Origin: Chloroflexota bacterium
GTDB lineage: Bacteria; Chloroflexota; Anaerolineae; Aggregatilineales; Phototrophicaceae
Assembly (NCBI GenBank): GCA_023430545.1
Contig: JAEZAF010000281.1
Coordinates: 1-44,795, forward strand
Direction: 5' to 3'
DNA length: 44,795 nt
Within the stretch, counting starts at the first letter, position 1. Each line of letters opens with the position of its first letter. The notes beneath the pieces were generated by a model. It saw nothing but the letters and a program-made list of their open reading frames with translations, had not been told where the DNA came from and made no database searches. A program made the translations under genes and the position numbers. This document shows, one piece after another, positions 8,928 through 17,585 of this stretch.

Positions 8928-8960
8928 CACAAAAGGCGCGAGATGATCGCGCCTTTTGTG
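8928..8960. terminator. Bidirectional terminator between convergent genes
   Basis: A perfect 14-bp stem (cacaaaaggcgcga at 8928-8941, tcgcgccttttgtg at 8947-8960) with a 5-nt loop has a T run inside each descending arm. It separates the YceI gene (plus) from the glycosidase-like gene (minus) and can serve both. Confidence 0.85.
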
Positions 8961-8988
8961 ATATTCCGTTATTTTGTGCTGCGGTGGT

Positions 8989-10062
8989 CTACAGTGTCGA
9001 GGTGGCAATACAGGACTGAATCATACTCTGCACCACCTTTGGCTTTACAGCCGGATTCTGGCGAGGGCCGAAGGCTGGATAACCCGGAGGCAGCTTGCTT
9101 TCCTTCATCGGTCTGAAGAAAAGAACGCCGGTGATGGTCTTGTCCTTGCAGAGCTTCCCATACTGCTCGATATACATATTCAGATCCGTCGGCTCACCAT
9201 AAAACGGTTTGTAGCCAAATTCGGTGATGATGGTCTTCAGATGCGGGTGAGCCTTGACGTACTTCTTCATGGATCTGCCATCTTCCTTGTAGAAATACTT
9301 GGCCTTTTTCCCGCCATCGTTATACAGATTCGTCAGGATTACGTCGAAGTATTCCGGTTTGATCGCTGGCGAAGAGTACAAATATCCTCTGACATCGTCT
9401 GAACCGGGGACAGAATTGGTACCGTTGAAGATCGCTGGCCCCAGATACACGTTACCGCCATTGACGACGCGGTATTTTTGCAGATAAGCCGCAGCCGTGT
9501 TTGCCCAATTGACCAGTGTGGCATAGTCTCCATGCCCGATACCAAAGGCCATCGATTCACCCGAACCGGGTTCATTCGGTCCAAGTGCGGCAACGAAGAC
9601 ATGACTGGTCCCGGCCAGCCCCTGCGCGACCTTTTCGTAGAACAGGTAGATATCCGATGCGCTCTTGAATTTGCACATGTTAGGATCGGGATAGCACAGT
9701 CGGATGACTGGAATCAGCCCCTGCCGGTTCGCCTCGATGACAAAGTCGATGGTGGCCTGAGCCTGTTTTTTCTCAGTCACCATCTGCAGAAGATAGCCCA
9801 GCCCGAGGTCAGGGACATACGGCTTAGGCTTATTCGGCTTCATCACCTGCCCACTCATGACCTTGATGATGATCTTCTCGTTGCCTACAATCGTGCCTTC
9901 GTTGATACCGGCTTTGCTGCGCACATTACGCGGAAGAGGCAGAAGCTCATCCACCACTGGATCGGGTTCCTGTGCTTCGATGGATTCGTTTGCTGTGAAG
10001 GAAATGGTGAGCGATGCAAGTAAAACGAGGACAGTTACACTAGTACTGAAAATACGCTGCAC
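8989..10062 (-). CDS. Secreted glycoside hydrolase-like TIM-barrel protein
   Basis: The start is set at GTG 10062, because an AAGGAG site lies nine bases upstream; the longer frame would begin at a TTG (10089) without a site. The 357-residue product has a signal peptide (hydrophobic residues about 9-22). The rest resembles clan A glycosidases: AALGPNEPG carries a candidate acid/base Glu164 on strand 4, and TIITEFGYKPF a candidate nucleophile Glu281 on strand 7. The order and spacing fit a (beta/alpha)8 barrel, but the sequence is too divergent for me to name a GH family or substrate. Two other proteins in this window (12791-14236, 39024-40226) share the pattern. It may be an active glycosidase or a carbohydrate-binding pseudoenzyme. 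Confidence 0.65.
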   Translation of the reverse strand: MQRIFSTSVTVLVLLASLTISFTANESIEAQEPDPVVDELLPLPRNVRSKAGINEGTIVGNEKIIIKVMSGQVMKPNKPKPYVPDLGLGYLLQMVTEKKQAQATIDFVIEANRQGLIPVIRLCYPDPNMCKFKSASDIYLFYEKVAQGLAGTSHVFVAALGPNEPGSGESMAFGIGHGDYATLVNWANTAAAYLQKYRVVNGGNVYLGPAIFNGTNSVPGSDDVRGYLYSSPAIKPEYFDVILTNLYNDGGKKAKYFYKEDGRSMKKYVKAHPHLKTIITEFGYKPFYGEPTDLNMYIEQYGKLCKDKTITGVLFFRPMKESKLPPGYPAFGPRQNPAVKPKVVQSMIQSCIATSTL

Positions 10063-10264
10063 TAAACTAAACTCCTTGTGAATCCTCAAATCAGGTTGAG
10101 TTCAAAGCTCCATGTAAACTTAGCTTAGCACGGAATCTTTTAGAGAAATCAACACTAAATTGAGATTAGTGTAAGAGAATTGTAACAGTAAAGTGTGGGA
10201 TTATTACGGGTACTTTATGACTATGTGAATGGATGAGGCAATATTGGAGGAGTTCGGTACATAT

Positions 10265-10291
10265 AAAAGACGCGATGATCTCGCGTCTTTT
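10265..10291. terminator. Hairpin terminator downstream of the SDR gene
   Basis: The arms aaaagacgcga (10265-10275) and tcgcgtctttt (10281-10291) pair perfectly around a 5-nt loop. A run of T follows on the plus strand and TTTTATAT on the minus strand. It lies 27 bp beyond the stop of the minus-strand SDR gene and most likely terminates that operon before the promoter of the next minus-strand gene. Confidence 0.8.
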
Positions 10292-10317
10292 TACCTGTTT
10301 GGGGATAGTTGTTCGGC

Positions 10318-11085
10318 CTATTTTGGAGCCATTCTAATCGCCCCATCAAGGCGGATCACTTCGCCATTCAGCATCGGATTCTCGATGATAGCCTGTGCGA
10401 GCTGTCCATATTCTGCCGGATCACCCAACCGTGATGGGAACGGGACCTGCTGCCCGAGTGAGAGCCGTGCAGCTTCCGGCAGGCTCGCCATCAACGGTGT
10501 ATCAAACAGACCGGGGGCAATCGTCATGACACGGATGCCGCTGCGCGACAGATCGCGGGCAATCGGCAGTGTCATGCCGACAATCCCGCCCTTCGAGGCA
10601 GAATACGCAACCTGACCGATCTGCCCGTCATAGGCCGCGACGGACGCCGTGTTGATAATCACGCCGCGTTCCCCCTGCTCGTTCGGCGGGTTCTCCATCA
10701 TCGATACTGCTGTCAGACGGATACAGTTAAACGTCCCGATGAGATTGACCCGGATCACGCGCTCAAAGACATCGAGTGGGTGCGCCCCTTCCTTGCCGAC
10801 TGTGCGGATCGCGGCTGCGATCCCGGCGCAGTTGACCAGCACACTGATCCTGCCGAACGTCTCAAGCGCGAAATCAATCGCGGCCTGTACCTGCTCCTCA
10901 CGGCTGACATCGGTTTTAATGAAGCGGGCCTGATCACCCAGATCACGGGCGGTTTCATTTCCTACTGTCTCGTTGACATCCAGCAGGACAACATTTGCGC
11001 CGTGCTCCACCAGACGCCGTGCCGTCGCCGCCCCCAGACCGGAAGCCCCACCCGTAACCAGTGCTGTAATTCCCTGAATTTGCAT
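10318..11085 (-). CDS. SDR-family 3-hydroxyacyl-CoA dehydrogenase-like oxidoreductase
   Basis: This 255-residue classical short-chain dehydrogenase has the cofactor glycine motif TGGASGLG at 11-18. Asp36 at the end of strand 2 predicts NAD preference. The NAG-like motif is NCAG at 85-88, catalytic Asn114 is present, and Ser148, Tyr161 and Lys165 (YSASK) form the active site. The C-terminal segment (VPFPSRLGDPAEYGQLAQAI, then NPMLNGEVIRLDGAIRM) closely resembles type-II 3-hydroxyacyl-CoA dehydrogenases (HSD17B10 class) that oxidise short or branched 3-hydroxyacyl-CoAs in beta-oxidation or isoleucine breakdown. No other fatty-acid genes are adjacent. The next minus-strand gene upstream begins about 50 bp away, so the two may be cotranscribed. 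The SDR call is firm; the substrate is inferred. Confidence 0.88.
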   Translation of the reverse strand: MQIQGITALVTGGASGLGAATARRLVEHGANVVLLDVNETVGNETARDLGDQARFIKTDVSREEQVQAAIDFALETFGRISVLVNCAGIAAAIRTVGKEGAHPLDVFERVIRVNLIGTFNCIRLTAVSMMENPPNEQGERGVIINTASVAAYDGQIGQVAYSASKGGIVGMTLPIARDLSRSGIRVMTIAPGLFDTPLMASLPEAARLSLGQQVPFPSRLGDPAEYGQLAQAIIENPMLNGEVIRLDGAIRMAPK

Positions 11086-11135
11086 AACTGTAACGACTCC
11101 ATTTTAAAAAATGCTGAAATAAGTCTGATGTGAAT

Positions 11136-11768
11136 TTACGGCTTCCCCAGAAATTCGACGGTGAAGTCCATCGCGACGATATAGGAATCATCGATAATCA
11201 GCGCCTTCATATGCTGAGTGCGACCATGTTCGTCGCTTTCCTCTGGCGCAGCGCCTTCGATAATCTTCGTTTCCAGTCCATGACGCTCAAACGCCGAGGC
11301 CAGCTTTTCCGCCAGCGGCTTCGGCATTTCCCCGACCAGATCCCCGCCAGAGTTCAGCAGGTCCAGCAGTGGGCGGCTGACATTGAGATAGGTCGGGATC
11401 TGTCGCCACGGCCCGAACGTGCTGGTATAAGCCTGCATAAAATCGACCAGCAGCGCGTTCGAGTCATCGGGTCTGCCGCGGAAAAACAATCCAGCGGGTG
11501 TCTCGTTGTATTGGTAAAGCAGCGGATGACCGGTGTCCATAAAGCGCAGGTTACCGAACAACCCGACACTCACACGGTGTTCCTGTACACCAATCGCCCG
11601 AATGACGTAAGAGCGCTTATCCCGCAGGCCACCGCGCTGTTCATCGAGTTCAGTGGTCGTGATCACCATTTGCAGGGTTTCCGGCACACCGTCCATCTGC
11701 ACCATCAGAAAGACGCCGTAGGACTTTTCACCACTGAGGTCATCGAGAAGCTGCTGTCGCTTTGGCAT
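11136..11768 (-). CDS. Conserved-looking protein of unknown function
   Basis: The longer open frame (to 11882) overlaps the upstream metallophosphoesterase. I choose the ATG at 11768, 8 bp after that gene's stop and preceded by AGGG. The 210-residue product begins MPKRQQLLDDLSGEKSYGVF. It has alternating beta-strand-like segments (VFLMVQMDG, LQMVITTTEL, SYVIRAIGV), then an acidic helical middle, and ends in a short strand-rich segment (ALIIDDSYIVAMDFTVEFLG). There is no signal peptide, membrane segment or recognised catalytic motif. The tight spacing with the metallophosphoesterase suggests a two-gene unit and a soluble cytoplasmic role. I do not recognise the family. Confidence 0.7.
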   Translation of the reverse strand: MPKRQQLLDDLSGEKSYGVFLMVQMDGVPETLQMVITTTELDEQRGGLRDKRSYVIRAIGVQEHRVSVGLFGNLRFMDTGHPLLYQYNETPAGLFFRGRPDDSNALLVDFMQAYTSTFGPWRQIPTYLNVSRPLLDLLNSGGDLVGEMPKPLAEKLASAFERHGLETKIIEGAAPEESDEHGRTQHMKALIIDDSYIVAMDFTVEFLGKP

Positions 11769-11775
11769 GTAAACC

Positions 11776-12582
11776 CTACTTTGCTGTTTCGGAAAGGTTC
11801 TGAGGACGGATACGATCTTCAATCCACGACGGGACCGGGTGCCCCACCGCATACAGATCAGCAATAACGGCATCAACATCATATGGGATACTGCGCAGGT
11901 CGATGTCTACCTGACTATTCTGAAACGTCAGAAGGCCATACTGCGCGTAACCGGGCTGGTCAATGGACAGGCCGATGCTGCCGACGTTGAGAATCTGCCA
12001 GCGGCCAATGGTGCGATTCATCTGGACGTGAATGTGTCCGCCAATCGCTAACCGCCCTTCACGGTCCAGCAGATAGTCTACGGCTTCTTCGTCCGGGGTA
12101 TCCGGCCCCAGGATGGGCATGTCATCCCCCGGCACGGCGTGATAGCCGATGACGGTGCCATAACCTTCAACATCCTTCGACAATTCGCGCCCGATGATGC
12201 TGGCTAAAAACTGATAGGCGTCCCAGTCAAGCTGGTTCAGGCTCCAGTTTAGAACTGTATCGCGGGACTTCCACATCTCGGCACGGGCCTGCATTTCCGC
12301 CGCATCCTTCGCAGGCCCCAACGCAAAGCGCGATCCGGTCACGACATCGCGGTCGATGTTGCCGCCAATCGCTTTAAACCGTTTGCCTTCATCCACCTCG
12401 GCTAAGGCTTTGATACGCTGAATACACTCCAGTGGACGCGGCCCTGCCACCAGATCGCCAAGATACCATGTGAGATCGGCACCACCCTGTTTTTCGAGAT
12501 CTGCCAGCACCGTCTCCAGCGCTTCCAGATTCCCATGCACATCAGAAAGTACAGCAAGCCGTAAGATCCCTGATGAATTCAT
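11776..12582 (-). CDS. Metallophosphoesterase (YfcE/MJ0936-like phosphodiesterase)
   Basis: The 268-residue protein has the calcineurin-like metallophosphoesterase motifs in order. SDVHGN gives Asp14 and His16, YLGDLV gives the bridging Asp43, GGNID gives Asn75, and GGHIHVQ supplies two late His ligands; an earlier GYHAVPG may supply another. The His usually found in GNHD is Ile here, as in some family members. Such enzymes hydrolyse phosphodiesters with two metal ions; the natural substrate is usually unknown. The size fits single-domain YfcE-like proteins. It is probably the first gene of the minus-strand unit that continues into the unknown protein and perhaps the SDR. Confidence 0.85.
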   Translation of the reverse strand: MNSSGILRLAVLSDVHGNLEALETVLADLEKQGGADLTWYLGDLVAGPRPLECIQRIKALAEVDEGKRFKAIGGNIDRDVVTGSRFALGPAKDAAEMQARAEMWKSRDTVLNWSLNQLDWDAYQFLASIIGRELSKDVEGYGTVIGYHAVPGDDMPILGPDTPDEEAVDYLLDREGRLAIGGHIHVQMNRTIGRWQILNVGSIGLSIDQPGYAQYGLLTFQNSQVDIDLRSIPYDVDAVIADLYAVGHPVPSWIEDRIRPQNLSETAK

Positions 12583-12790
12583 TTTCGCGTTTCATCCTCC
12601 TGTTGACGACCAGACTATAACATGCTGTGTCCGCTGCTGCGATGACTAATCAGCTTTATGCGCTGTGTCTTTCGTCTCGCATGGTCTACCTTTGCGTTTT
12701 CTGAGGGAAAGTGTCCGATTTTGATTATCGTGCTATATTACTTGGTACAAATGGTTAGCTTTTATTAACCTCTCACGCAAAGGAGACTGT

Positions 12791-14236
12791 ATGCGTCGCC
12801 TGCTCACGCTGCTTTCGCTCACCCTGATTCTAGGCTTTGGATTTTCGTTCAAAACGACGGAAACCGAAGCGCAGGGTCAGACCATCTATGTCGTGCAGCC
12901 TGGGGATAACCTGTACCGGATTTCCCTGCGCTACAATGTCACCATTGCCGCTATCGTCTCGGCGAACGGTATCCCCAACCCGAATCTGATCTACGTCGGG
13001 CAGCGGCTGGTGATCCCCGATGGGGGAACAACACCACCTCCTCCTGGTACACCGGTCCCCACCCAGCCTCCCGGACAGGAAACGATCTATATCGTCGTCC
13101 CGGGTGATACCTTAGGACGCATCGCACAGCGTTTCCAGACAACCATACAGGCAATTGCCGTGCGCAATGGCATCACGAATATCAATCTGATCTTTGTCGG
13201 GCAGCGGCTGGTGATCCCCGGCGGTGGTGGCACTGTCCCCACACCTCCACCCGGATCAACTCCAGTTCCGGGCACACCGGTTCCACCCCCAACTGGCGGT
13301 GGATTGACTGGCTTCCAGCTTGGCGGCCATGTGGGTCCGTTCTCCGCTGAGGAACAGATGCGCTCCGCCGGGATGACATGGGCCAAGATCCAGATCCGCT
13401 GGAATCAGGGCGACGCTGCGAGCATCGCTCAGGGTGCAATCGACTCGGCTAAAGGTCGTGGATTTAAGGTACTGCTCGGCATCGCCGGAGATAAGAACCA
13501 GCTTGCCAGCAACCCGACCCAGTACTATCAGGACTTCGCCAACTTCCTCGGCAGCGTGGCCGCGCTTGGACCGGATGCAATCGAAGTCTGGAACGAGCCG
13601 AATATCGACCGTGAATGGCCAACGGGTCAGGTCAGCGGATCGAATTATACGCAGATGCTCTCCGCCGCCTATCAGGCCATCAAAGCAGCCAATCCCAACG
13701 TGATCGTCATCAGCGGTGCCCCCGCCCCCACTGGATTCTTCGGCGGGACGTGCCAGTCCGGCGGCTGCGATGACAATATCTTCATCCAGCAGATGCGCAA
13801 CGCTGGCGCTGCAAATGTGATGGACTGCGTCGGTATCCACTATAACGAGGGCATCCTGCCGCCGAGCGCCACCAGCGGTGACCCGCGTGGCAACAGCTCG
13901 CACTACTCACGCTACTATCCATCGATGGTCAACCTGTACAGCGCGACCTTCCCGTCCAAGCCGCTGTGCTTCACCGAACTCGGCTACCTGACACCAGAGG
14001 GCTTCGGTCCGCTGCCGGGTGGCTTCGACTGGGCGGTGAATACCAGCTTGCAGGAACAGGCCGAATGGCTGGGAAGCGCCGTCCGTCTGTCACGTCAGGG
14101 TGGACGCGTCCGCCTGATGATCGTCTGGAATGTCGATATGACCGAATACGGCGCAGATCCACAGGCGGGTTATGCCATTGTCCGACCGGACGGAAACTGC
14201 CCGGCCTGCGCGACCCTTGGCGCGGCGATGCAGTAA
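12791..14236 (+). CDS. Secreted LysM protein with glycoside hydrolase-like domain
   Basis: This 481-residue protein has a signal peptide (about residues 1-27) and two LysM modules (about 31-75 and 98-142), each with the YxVxPGDxLxxIxxRF pattern. Two Pro/Gly/Thr linkers separate the modules from a C-terminal TIM-barrel-like domain (about 175-481). That domain has DAIEVWNEPN (candidate acid/base Glu269) and LCFTELGYLTPEGFG (candidate nucleophile Glu396), typical of clan A glycosidases. LysM modules bind peptidoglycan or chitin-like glycans, so the protein is expected at the cell wall. A strong CAAAGGAG site precedes the ATG. It could be a wall-bound glycosidase or a glycan-binding pseudoenzyme; a GH family cannot be named by eye. 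Confidence 0.8.
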   Translation: MRRLLTLLSLTLILGFGFSFKTTETEAQGQTIYVVQPGDNLYRISLRYNVTIAAIVSANGIPNPNLIYVGQRLVIPDGGTTPPPPGTPVPTQPPGQETIYIVVPGDTLGRIAQRFQTTIQAIAVRNGITNINLIFVGQRLVIPGGGGTVPTPPPGSTPVPGTPVPPPTGGGLTGFQLGGHVGPFSAEEQMRSAGMTWAKIQIRWNQGDAASIAQGAIDSAKGRGFKVLLGIAGDKNQLASNPTQYYQDFANFLGSVAALGPDAIEVWNEPNIDREWPTGQVSGSNYTQMLSAAYQAIKAANPNVIVISGAPAPTGFFGGTCQSGGCDDNIFIQQMRNAGAANVMDCVGIHYNEGILPPSATSGDPRGNSSHYSRYYPSMVNLYSATFPSKPLCFTELGYLTPEGFGPLPGGFDWAVNTSLQEQAEWLGSAVRLSRQGGRVRLMIVWNVDMTEYGADPQAGYAIVRPDGNCPACATLGAAMQ

Positions 14237-14262
14237 GCCGTTATCCCGCTTTAACCGCTTAA

Positions 14263-14303
14263 ATAAAAACTGCGGACTCATCACCTGAGTCCGCAGTTTT
14301 TAT
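14263..14303. terminator. Strong bidirectional terminator
   Basis: A perfect 18-bp stem (left arm 14263-14280, right arm 14286-14303) with loop tcacc carries a T run on the descending arm in each direction. It separates the LysM gene (plus) from the glycyl-tRNA synthetase gene (minus) and should terminate both. Confidence 0.92.
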
Positions 14304-14318
14304 GCGGGAATGCGAAGA

Positions 14319-17300
14319 TCAGAAGCCGGACAGATAGCTCAAATCGGCCCGATCCTTCTGCATGGCGCTGATAGCCTGAAGCAGTGCGTGACGGTTTTCG
14401 CGCACGGCGGCATCCGGTGCATTGACCAGCACACCTTCACCCGGACGTTCGCCGAAGAACTTACTAATTACCGGCACCATCGGCACAAAGGCCTTCAGGA
14501 ACTCATCGACATTCGCATCGGCGCTCAGTTTGCCCACTGCTGTCTGATAGGCTTCGTACAGTGCCTTCTCTTCTGGCAGTTCGAGGCGATTCACGTCTAC
14601 CGTGTAGCGGTGCTCGTCATCGCGGGTGATGCGCACACAGCGGGCGAAGCTGTCGAGGATCGGTGCCCAGTCCTCACGCGCCACCCATGCGCTCAACTGA
14701 CGTACACCGATCAAAGCGCGGTAAGGATTTTCCGGCTGCTCGGCCAGCACAGCGGTGACAACATCCACCGCCCAGTCCCGCTCCTGTAACCAGACACGCA
14801 GACGACCGGCGATAAATTCCAGCACCTGTTCCTTGGCCGTCGGGGAGACATCCACCGGCTGCGCGTCGGCCACCAGTTCGACCGCCTTCGCCAGATCAAG
14901 GCTGATCTCGCCTTCAGTCAGAATCTGGATGATGCCCAGTGCCGCACGGCGCAGGCCATACGGGTCCGCCGTGGATCGGGGAGCCAACCCAACGGCAAAC
15001 AGCCCCACCAGACTGTCCAGCCGATCGGTAATCGCCAGCAGTGTCCCTGCCGGAGTCGCTGGAACCTGATCTTCAGCAAAACGCGGGAGCCAGTGTTCAA
15101 AGATGGCGGTTGCCACTTCCTGCGGATAATCCCCGCGCAGCGCGTACTCACGTCCCATCGTCCCCTGAAGCGAGGTCATCTCCACAACCATATTGGTGGC
15201 GAGGTCCGCTTTCGCCAGATGCGCGGCACGGGTCGCGACTGCGATATCGACTTCAGGCGTACCGATCAGATGACCGATACTGGCGACCAGCCCGGCCACA
15301 CGCTGATTTTTGTCGAGCATCGAGCCGAGATGCTCTTCGAAGGTCAGCGTATTCAGGCGCGGCAGGAAGTCTTCCAGACGCTTTTCACTGTCCTGTTTAA
15401 AGAAGAAGCTGGCATCGGAGAAGCGTGCGCGCAGGACCTGCTCGTTACCATAGGCCACCTTATCGAGATGCTGGTCATCACCGTTGCGGACGGTGATAAA
15501 GTACGGCAGCAGATTACCAGCCGCATCCTCGACCGCGAAATAGCGCTGTTTGTCACGCATCACGGTGACCAGCACATCACGCGGCAGTTCGAGATAATGT
15601 TCCTCGAATTTACCGAGCAGTGCGGTCGGTGCTTCGACCAGATTGACCACCTCATCCAGCAGATGATCATCCTGTGGAACGCGGCCATTCTGCGCATCGG
15701 CGATGGCGTTGACCTGCTGTGCAATCGCGGTACGACGTGCATTATAATCCAGCACAATGCCCTGCGATTCCATAAACCGGAAGTAATCGGCTGAGGAGGC
15801 AGCCGCCTGTTCTGGTGATCCGAAGGGACGCAGGCCGCGTGTCACGTTTCCACTGGCAATCCCGGCATAGGTGAACGGGATCACCTGATCGCCGTATAAC
15901 GCCACGATCCAGCGCACCGGGCGCGAGAACGTCACACCGGTTGCATTCCAGCGCATCGACTTGGCGAATTTCAGGCTGGCGATGAACTGCGGAAGCTGCT
16001 CCGCCAGCACCACCGACGCGGCACGACCGGTATACTTCACCTTCGCGGTAACATACTCGCCACCATCGATCTCGCTGACCACCAGCTCTTCGACATTGAC
16101 ACCACGACTGCGGGCAAAACCCTCGGCGGCTTTGGTCGGCTTGCCATCAGCATCAAAGGCACGGTTGGCAGGTGGCCCTTTCTCGATGGTCTCACGGTCC
16201 GGCTGACGTTCCGCTACCCGTTCCGCTGATACCACCAGACGCCGGGGTGTTGCCATCACGTTCAGGCCTTCAACAGCGAGATGGGCTTCATCAAACAGCG
16301 TCTTTGACGCTGCGGTCAGATATTCCAGCGCCGCATCAACATCCGCCGCAGGAAGTTCCTCGACACCGATTTCGAGGAGGAATGGCGCGGCGGATTTTAT
16401 CTCAGCCGGAGCCTGCCCCCCCTCTGCCAACGCAGGACCAGCCCACTGCTCCGCGAGTTTCATCAGCGGATGGCCTAACTGCTCGCGCTGTTCGGCATAA
16501 GTGCGGGCAACCGTGCGGGTCATATCGCGCATACGGCGGAAATAGGTCGCACGTTCGGTGACACCGATGGCACCACGAGTATCCAGCACATTAAACAGAT
16601 GACTGCACTTCAGCACGTAATCATAAGCTGAGATCAGCGCATCACCTTCCAGCGCACGACCGTATTCGCGCTCATAGGTGTCATAGACCTGCTTCAGCGC
16701 GTTGACATCGGCAATATCAAAGTAATAGCGGCAGTACTCGATCTCATCCTGAAGGAACAGGTCGCGGTACTGAAGCTGGCCTCCACCGCCCATCCAGTCG
16801 ATGTCCCACGCGGATTCCTTGTTCTGAAGTGCCAGCACAATTCGCTCGACACCGTAGGTGATTTCGACCGAAACCGGATTCAGTTCAAGTCCGCCGGCCT
16901 GCTGGAAGTAGGTGAACTGCGTGATCTCCTGACCATCCAGCCAGACTTCCCAGCCTAAACCCCACGCGCCAAGTGCGGGGCTTTCCCAGTTGTCTTCCAC
17001 AAAGCGGATATCGTGTTCACGGGGGTTGATTCCCAGTGCTTCCAGCGATTTGAGATACAGTTCCTGTGGGTTACCGGGATCCGGCTTCAGAATCACCTGA
17101 TACTGATAATATTTCTGCATCCGGTTCGGGTTTTCACCATAGCGACCATCATCTGGCCGGACGGATGGCTCAACATAGGCCACACGCCACGGCTCAGGGC
17201 CGAGGACGCGCAGCAGCGTTGCCGGATTGCCTGTTCCTGCACCGACCTGAACATTATAGGGTTCCCAGATGACACAGCCCTGTGATGCCCAATAATCATG

Positions 17301-17342
17301 CAGTTTAAGGATAACTTGCTGAAAACTTAGCGGTGCGGACAT
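14319..17342 (-). CDS. glyQS: Glycyl-tRNA synthetase, fused alpha and beta chains
   Basis: This 1007-residue protein joins both chains of the bacterial heterotetrameric-type GlyRS. Residues about 1-300 are the catalytic alpha chain, beginning LSFQQVILKLHDYWASQGCV and containing AYVEPSVRPDDGRYGENPNR and TQFTYFQQAGGLELNPVSVE. A short Ala/Glu/Pro linker (about 300-320) leads to the beta chain (about 320-1007), which starts FLLEIGVEELPAADVDAAL and carries the tRNA-recognition and anticodon-binding parts. It charges tRNA-Gly in the cytoplasm. The fusion is known from chlamydiae and some other phyla, while most bacteria keep separate glyQ and glyS. No T-box is apparent in the 243 bp upstream. It stands alone between convergent and divergent neighbours. 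Confidence 0.96.
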   Translation of the reverse strand: MSAPLSFQQVILKLHDYWASQGCVIWEPYNVQVGAGTGNPATLLRVLGPEPWRVAYVEPSVRPDDGRYGENPNRMQKYYQYQVILKPDPGNPQELYLKSLEALGINPREHDIRFVEDNWESPALGAWGLGWEVWLDGQEITQFTYFQQAGGLELNPVSVEITYGVERIVLALQNKESAWDIDWMGGGGQLQYRDLFLQDEIEYCRYYFDIADVNALKQVYDTYEREYGRALEGDALISAYDYVLKCSHLFNVLDTRGAIGVTERATYFRRMRDMTRTVARTYAEQREQLGHPLMKLAEQWAGPALAEGGQAPAEIKSAAPFLLEIGVEELPAADVDAALEYLTAASKTLFDEAHLAVEGLNVMATPRRLVVSAERVAERQPDRETIEKGPPANRAFDADGKPTKAAEGFARSRGVNVEELVVSEIDGGEYVTAKVKYTGRAASVVLAEQLPQFIASLKFAKSMRWNATGVTFSRPVRWIVALYGDQVIPFTYAGIASGNVTRGLRPFGSPEQAAASSADYFRFMESQGIVLDYNARRTAIAQQVNAIADAQNGRVPQDDHLLDEVVNLVEAPTALLGKFEEHYLELPRDVLVTVMRDKQRYFAVEDAAGNLLPYFITVRNGDDQHLDKVAYGNEQVLRARFSDASFFFKQDSEKRLEDFLPRLNTLTFEEHLGSMLDKNQRVAGLVASIGHLIGTPEVDIAVATRAAHLAKADLATNMVVEMTSLQGTMGREYALRGDYPQEVATAIFEHWLPRFAEDQVPATPAGTLLAITDRLDSLVGLFAVGLAPRSTADPYGLRRAALGIIQILTEGEISLDLAKAVELVADAQPVDVSPTAKEQVLEFIAGRLRVWLQERDWAVDVVTAVLAEQPENPYRALIGVRQLSAWVAREDWAPILDSFARCVRITRDDEHRYTVDVNRLELPEEKALYEAYQTAVGKLSADANVDEFLKAFVPMVPVISKFFGERPGEGVLVNAPDAAVRENRHALLQAISAMQKDRADLSYLSGF

Positions 17343-17585
17343 GGATGACCTTTACAGATGGTTGACGTAGAAAGATTGTCTGGACGTTGTTGATACATCC
17401 TCTTGAGAGAAGTTCACAGGCAGGAAGACGACCATTCGAATGATTATCAGCGTAATTTGTAGCACAGCGAATGTAAATCGCCTATACTCTGGCTTCTGGG
17501 GACACTAGTATAGCATCCATACGCCAGTTGATCAGTCTCTACTGCATTATTTTTTATTGTCTGAAACTTCCACAGGCCATAGGCT

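Noticed and set aside
15093..15794. A 233-codon plus-strand frame inside the GlyRS gene
   Set aside because: It is antisense to an unambiguous tRNA synthetase and has no homology I can recognise.
17343..17585. T-box or other riboswitch upstream of glyQS
   Set aside because: I could not find the T-box consensus on the minus strand in this gap; only divergent promoter-like AT-rich sequence is present.
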